Origin: an uncultured Bartonella sp.
Lineage (GTDB): Bacteria > Pseudomonadota > Alphaproteobacteria > Rhizobiales > Rhizobiaceae
Assembly (NCBI GenBank): GCA_946480935.1
Contig: CAMLLT010000006.1
Span: forward strand, 1-36,770
DNA length: 36,770 nt
Direction: 5' to 3'
The position numbers and the translations under genes were made by a program. This document shows, piece after piece, positions 32,185 to 36,770 of this stretch; positions within the stretch are counted from its first letter, which is position 1; each line of letters begins with the position of its first letter. The notes under the pieces were generated by a model that was not told where the DNA came from, did not search any database, and saw only the letters and a program-made list of their open reading frames with translations.

Positions 32185-34164
32185 CTAATCGCGCGATAAA
32201 GCGGCAACAGGGTCAAGTTTAGAGGCATTGCGTGCAGGCAGAAAACCGAAGCCGATGCCGATAAGCGTGGAAAAAACAAAAGCTATAATAATTGAACCCA
32301 TAGAGTAAACAAGTTTAAACGGTGCGCCGCTCACGGCAAAAATCCATCCGACAGAAAGACCGAGCAAAATACCCAAGGCACCGCCGATCAAACAAACAAG
32401 GACAGATTCTATCAGAAATTGCTGGAGAATATCGCTCTGGCGCGCTCCCACAGCCATTCGCACACCAATTTCATTGATTCGCTCGGATACAGTTACAAGC
32501 ATGATATTCATCACACCTATGCCCCCCACCAGAAGCGAAATCAAAGCAATTGAGGCAACCAGCAAAGTCAGAACTTGCGTGCTTGCAATGACCTGTTCAC
32601 GAAATTCTTCCGAATTGCGAATGAAAAAGTCTTCTGTGCCGTGCCGCATAATAAGAAAGCGTTTAACCGCAGCCTCGGCCAAACGAGAATCAACATTATC
32701 GGCAACTTTCAAAGTAATCGAGCGAACGGTATTATTGCCGAGAAAGCGCGTCTGCACCGTGGTATATGGCAAATAAAGTTGCAAAGTATCAGAAGGTGGC
32801 CCCATTTGTTGCAACTCTATGACACCAACAATACGGGTGGGAACTTTTCCAACCAGAACAACCTGTCCGATCGGACTTTCATGGCTATCGGGAAAAAGTG
32901 TTGGCACGGCCTGTTTTTCAACCACGAGATCGGTTGCACGCGAAGCCACACTTTCAGAATCGAACAACCGCCCTTCAACAAGTTTTGCTCCTTGTGCTTT
33001 GAAATATTGGTCGCTCACGCCATAAACCGTCACATTCGATTCAATCGACCCGTAGCGGACAGTAGACGATGTTGTAACTGTCGGCGTTACAGCATCAGAA
33101 TAAGGTTGTTCGGAAAGTGCTATTGCATCTGAATCGACCAATGTCGTCACCTTGCCCGAACGCATATCGGCAAAGCTTTTTCCGGCAAAGATATTCAATG
33201 TATTGCTTCCCAGACTATTGATGTTTTCAAGAATCTGTTTTTGCGTACCATTTCCCAAAGCAACCATGGAAACCACGGCGGCAATACCGATAATAACACC
33301 GAGCATCGTCAAAAATGTCCGCATACGATGCGCATTCATTGACAACAAGGCCATGCGGAAAGCTTCATGGAAGCGGTCAAGAAATGATCTCAATAGTCCG
33401 ATTTTTTTGTTGCTGACAACTTCTGTTGCAACTTCGTCGGCATGACCGGTGGCTACTTCTGTCGGCTGGTTGGGTTTATCCGACAAAATTTCCCCGTCAC
33501 TGATTTCGATAATGCGTTCGGCTTTTTTTGCCACCGACATATCGTGCGTTACGATAATGATTGTGCGCCCTTCTGCGTGAATTTCTTCCAGAATGCGCAA
33601 GACTTCTTCACCGCTATGGCTATCAAGTGCTCCCGTCGGTTCGTCGGCAAGGATAACCTCGCCATTATTCATCAATGCGCGAGCAATCGAAACACGTTGC
33701 TGTTGACCGCCGGAAAGTTGTCCCGGCCGATGGGTGATGCGCTCGCCCATACCAAGACGTTGTAAAAGCGCGGCTGCACGCTGTTCTCTTTCATGTGGAG
33801 AACGTCCCGCATAAATTGCCGGAATTTCGACATTATCAAGCGCTGTCAACTCACCAAGCAAATGATAACGCTGGAAAATGAAACCAAAGTGATCACGCCG
33901 AAGAGACGAAAGTTCATCAGCGGAAAGTTGCGAGGTTTCTTTGCCCGAAACTTTGTAACTTCCCGAACTCGGCCGGTCGAGGCAACCGAGAATATTCATC
34001 AATGTCGATTTTCCCGAACCCGATGCGCCGACAATGGCCACCATTTCTCCACGTCGGATAGTCAGATTGATACCTTTCAAGACCCGTACTTTGCTTTCAC
34101 CTGCGGGAAATTCACGTACGACATCTTCAAGAACAATGACCGCGTCTTTGTGAGTGTTTTCCAT
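32185..34164 (-). CDS. macB: MacB-type ABC transporter, fused ATPase-permease
   Basis: 'GASGSGKSTLMNILGCLDRPSSGSYKVSGKE', 'LSGGQQQRVSIARALMNNGEVILADEPTGALDSHSG', C-terminal MacB/FtsX permease 'GGIGVMNIMLVTVSERINEIGVRMAVGARQSDIL'; ATG at 34164. Confidence 0.97.
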   Translation of the reverse strand: MENTHKDAVIVLEDVVREFPAGESKVRVLKGINLTIRRGEMVAIVGASGSGKSTLMNILGCLDRPSSGSYKVSGKETSQLSADELSSLRRDHFGFIFQRYHLLGELTALDNVEIPAIYAGRSPHEREQRAAALLQRLGMGERITHRPGQLSGGQQQRVSIARALMNNGEVILADEPTGALDSHSGEEVLRILEEIHAEGRTIIIVTHDMSVAKKAERIIEISDGEILSDKPNQPTEVATGHADEVATEVVSNKKIGLLRSFLDRFHEAFRMALLSMNAHRMRTFLTMLGVIIGIAAVVSMVALGNGTQKQILENINSLGSNTLNIFAGKSFADMRSGKVTTLVDSDAIALSEQPYSDAVTPTVTTSSTVRYGSIESNVTVYGVSDQYFKAQGAKLVEGRLFDSESVASRATDLVVEKQAVPTLFPDSHESPIGQVVLVGKVPTRIVGVIELQQMGPPSDTLQLYLPYTTVQTRFLGNNTVRSITLKVADNVDSRLAEAAVKRFLIMRHGTEDFFIRNSEEFREQVIASTQVLTLLVASIALISLLVGGIGVMNIMLVTVSERINEIGVRMAVGARQSDILQQFLIESVLVCLIGGALGILLGLSVGWIFAVSGAPFKLVYSMGSIIIAFVFSTLIGIGFGFLPARNASKLDPVAALSRD

Positions 34165-34167
34165 CAA

Positions 34168-35367
34168 TCAGAACGGCCCCACGCGATGACGGCTTCCGGA
34201 AGTTGAAGGCATGGTGCCGTTGCTGACACCGGTTACAACGGTTTCACCTTCTTCAAGTCCGGAAACAACTTCGACCATAACTTTATTATTCAATCCGGTT
34301 TCAATGTCGCGGGCTTCAAGCTTGCCGTTTTTGTCAAGAACATTGACCACTGCTTGTTTACCCGAAACATCGTTCAATGCATCACTCGGTATAAGCAGCA
34401 CCTTTTGAGCGCGTCCCAGAATTATATGGACTTCCGCAGTCATATAAGTGCGCAAAACACCATCATCATTCGGCACATTGAATGTGCCATTATAATAGAT
34501 GGCCTGTGACGTTGACGAACTCGAAGAAGCCGTCGAGGATGAATTGAAACTAATATCATTGCGGATGGATTCAGGCGCCGGTTCAATTTTTTCCAACCGG
34601 CTTTCATAGCGCCGCGTACGATTGCCTAAAACATTGAAATATAGGTCCTGACCGGGTTTGACATTGATAACATCCGCTTCGGATATTTCGGCACGAACAG
34701 TCATCACCGACAAATCGCCGAGAATAACAATCGTCGGAGCCGACTGTACGGCGTTGACGTTCTGACCTTCCTGAACAACAGTGGCAAGAACTGTACCATC
34801 GGACGGCGCTGTTACACGCGTATAACCGAGATTGACTTTGGCTGTCTCGACATCAACTTCCGCCTGCACAATCTGGGCTTTCAACTGGTCAATTTGTGCC
34901 GCACGGATTTTGACTTGCGCATCGGCATCATCAAAATCGGCTTTGGAAACAGCATGCGAAGAGATCATCGTTTGCTGGCGGGTCATATTCTGCTTGGCAA
35001 GAACAAGTTGCGCTTCCTGCTCGGCAAGCTTGCCACGATAATTGGCAAGAGCTGCTTCCTTGCTTTTCAAATCGTTTGTCTGCGTTGTCGGATCGATTTC
35101 GGCAAGCAGATCGCCTTCTTTGACAACACTGCCCGGTTTTACCTTCATCGAAACGATACGACCCGTTGCGCGTGCACCAACAGCAACCAGTCGGTGCGGC
35201 TTGATTGTACCATTAGCAAGAACGCTGACTTCGATATCCCCCCTTTTGACTTTTGACGTCATATAGGTTGGCGCTGTCGTGGAAAAAAATGCCGAGTGGA
35301 CAAATATCAAAAGCACGATCAGTGCAATCACAGCAATGATGATAACGACTGTTTTTTTTGCTTTCAT
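34168..35367 (-). CDS. macA: MacA-type periplasmic adaptor
   Basis: 'VKRGDIEVSVLANGTIKPHRLVAVGARATGRIVSMKVKPGSVVKEGDLLAEIDP'; immediately upstream of macB. Confidence 0.95.
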   Translation of the reverse strand: MKAKKTVVIIIAVIALIVLLIFVHSAFFSTTAPTYMTSKVKRGDIEVSVLANGTIKPHRLVAVGARATGRIVSMKVKPGSVVKEGDLLAEIDPTTQTNDLKSKEAALANYRGKLAEQEAQLVLAKQNMTRQQTMISSHAVSKADFDDADAQVKIRAAQIDQLKAQIVQAEVDVETAKVNLGYTRVTAPSDGTVLATVVQEGQNVNAVQSAPTIVILGDLSVMTVRAEISEADVINVKPGQDLYFNVLGNRTRRYESRLEKIEPAPESIRNDISFNSSSTASSSSSTSQAIYYNGTFNVPNDDGVLRTYMTAEVHIILGRAQKVLLIPSDALNDVSGKQAVVNVLDKNGKLEARDIETGLNNKVMVEVVSGLEEGETVVTGVSNGTMPSTSGSRHRVGPF

Positions 35368-36770
35368 CGCGTTTTGCTCTCTGTTTCAACTTTTCTGATG
35401 TGAGGCCCTGTATAGCCGTCGACAATTTCCGGTTTTGTGTCGTCTACCGCACCATTCCAACCACCACCCAAAGCTTTCATGAGCGAAATATAGTCCTTGG
35501 TAATCGAAACACGGCTTTCAATCAGTGACTGTTCGGATGAATAATGCGACCGCTCGGCATTCAACAGTTCGAGAAAACTGGTATTGCCGCTTTGATAGAG
35601 CGAACGCGACAGGCTCAGTGCTTTGGCATAAGAATTGGCGGCAGTGGCAAGTTTTGCCGAGCGCTGTCTTTCTTTGCTCATCGACACGAGTGCATTCTCG
35701 ACATCTTCCAATGCCGTCAATACGCTGCTTCGATAATTGATAAAAGATTGGTCACGCTGGGCACGGGCAACCTCAACAGCGGCCATTCTCTGCCCGCCTT
35801 TAAAAATCGGTATACTCAAGCCGGGACCTGCCGACCAACTGATTGAAGAACTTTTTCCAAGTTCACCCGGCTGGGTAGCAGAGGTAGAAATATTGCCGGT
35901 TAACGTCAAAGACGGATAACGGTCGGCTTCCTTCTGGCCGATGCGGGCGGTAGCTTGCGCATATTGGCGTTCAGCCAGCCGAACATCCGGACGTGTCAGC
36001 AGAATATCGGCAGGAACGCCCGCCGGTATCGGCCATTTCGGTTCAGGAATTTTACCTGTTTTCGCCATGATATCATTAAGAGCTGTCGGGCTCTGGCCGG
36101 TTAAAACAGACAAACGGTGGATTGTTGTTGCAAGATTGGCTTGCATTTGCGGAATACCGGCTTCGGTGGTTGCAGCCTGCCCTTCGGCATTGGATACATC
36201 AAGCTGGGAAACCGCACCGGCGGCAAATTTATCTTTGGTCAATTGCGCGGTGCGCCGTTGCGCAACCGCCGTGCGTTGAGCCAGTGCTATTTGTTGTTGT
36301 AGCCCGCGTATTTCCGCATAATTGGTTGCAACATCTCCAATGAGAGTAAGCATTGTGGCACGCATATCTTCTTTGGCACCATCAAGACCGTATTTTGCAG
36401 CTTCAACAGCACGCCGGTTGGCTCCAAAAAGATCAATTTCCCAACTTGCATCAAGTCCACCACGATACTGGCTGCGCTCGGGCCCTCCGGCCGATTTATT
36501 GCGGTTGGCTGAAGCAGAGCCGTCAATACTTGGTAATAATGTTCCCGTTGTCTGCCACAAAGTTGCCCTTGCTTCGCGAACTTTTGCTTTTGCTGACTGG
36601 ACATCATTGTTACCGGCAATCGCATCAGAGACCAGTTTATCAAGCAAGGGGTCATTCAGTCTTTGCCACCAATTGGCAAGTTCTGGCGGTGTTGACGGCG
36701 TTTCACGTGAATCGGCGCTCCATTTGGAATCGAGCTTGAAAATCGGCTTTTGATAATCGGGGCCGACAAG
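35364..36770 (-). CDS. NodT-family RND-type outer membrane efflux lipoprotein, 5' end truncated by the window edge
   Basis: Frame continues open past the listed TTG start to 36770, encoding 'LVGPDYQKPIFKLDSKWSADSRETPSTPPELANWWQRLNDPLLDKLVSDA', then 'GLDASWEIDLFGANRRAVEAAK', 'TRPDVRLAERQYAQATARIGQKEADRYPSLTLTG'. Confidence 0.94.
   Translation of the reverse strand, partial: LVGPDYQKPIFKLDSKWSADSRETPSTPPELANWWQRLNDPLLDKLVSDAIAGNNDVQSAKAKVREARATLWQTTGTLLPSIDGSASANRNKSAGGPERSQYRGGLDASWEIDLFGANRRAVEAAKYGLDGAKEDMRATMLTLIGDVATNYAEIRGLQQQIALAQRTAVAQRRTAQLTKDKFAAGAVSQLDVSNAEGQAATTEAGIPQMQANLATTIHRLSVLTGQSPTALNDIMAKTGKIPEPKWPIPAGVPADILLTRPDVRLAERQYAQATARIGQKEADRYPSLTLTGNISTSATQPGELGKSSSISWSAGPGLSIPIFKGGQRMAAVEVARAQRDQSFINYRSSVLTALEDVENALVSMSKERQRSAKLATAANSYAKALSLSRSLYQSGNTSFLELLNAERSHYSSEQSLIESRVSITKDYISLMKALGGGWNGAVDDTKPEIVDGYTGPHIRKVETESKTR

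Noticed and set aside
32575-33132. 185 aa + strand ORF antisense to macB
   Set aside because: Antisense shadow with no recognised domain

Overview
The window is a housekeeping segment of an alphaproteobacterial chromosome. I infer Hyphomicrobiales, Bartonella/Brucella-like, from protein content, with no taxonomic search run. From left to right I read: a marR-emrB-emrA type efflux operon (- strand); a ~1.8 kb AT-rich region with no convincing genes; the F1 ATP synthase operon atpHAGDC (- strand); two uncharacterised membrane/secreted ORFs; priA; a small transaldolase (fsa-type); a DUF805-like membrane protein; leuS-lptE; a YggS-type PLP protein; an SDR oxidoreductase; acs; an overlapping pta-ackA pair; an uncharacterised two-TM protein divergent from an HWE-type histidine kinase; hpt; ftsE-ftsX-ydcF-like; ybaK-like deacylase; and a macA-macB-NodT type tripartite efflux operon running off the right edge. 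I found no tRNA, rRNA, CRISPR array, prophage or intact IS element. I do not see a clear undescribed multi-gene system. The most interesting unexplained signals are RNA-structure scale: strong hairpins placed 7-11 nt after the stop codons of atpD, lptE and acs without U-tracts; structured leaders upstream of the SDR gene and acs; and the unexplained intergenic region after marR. All family calls come from reading motifs by eye.
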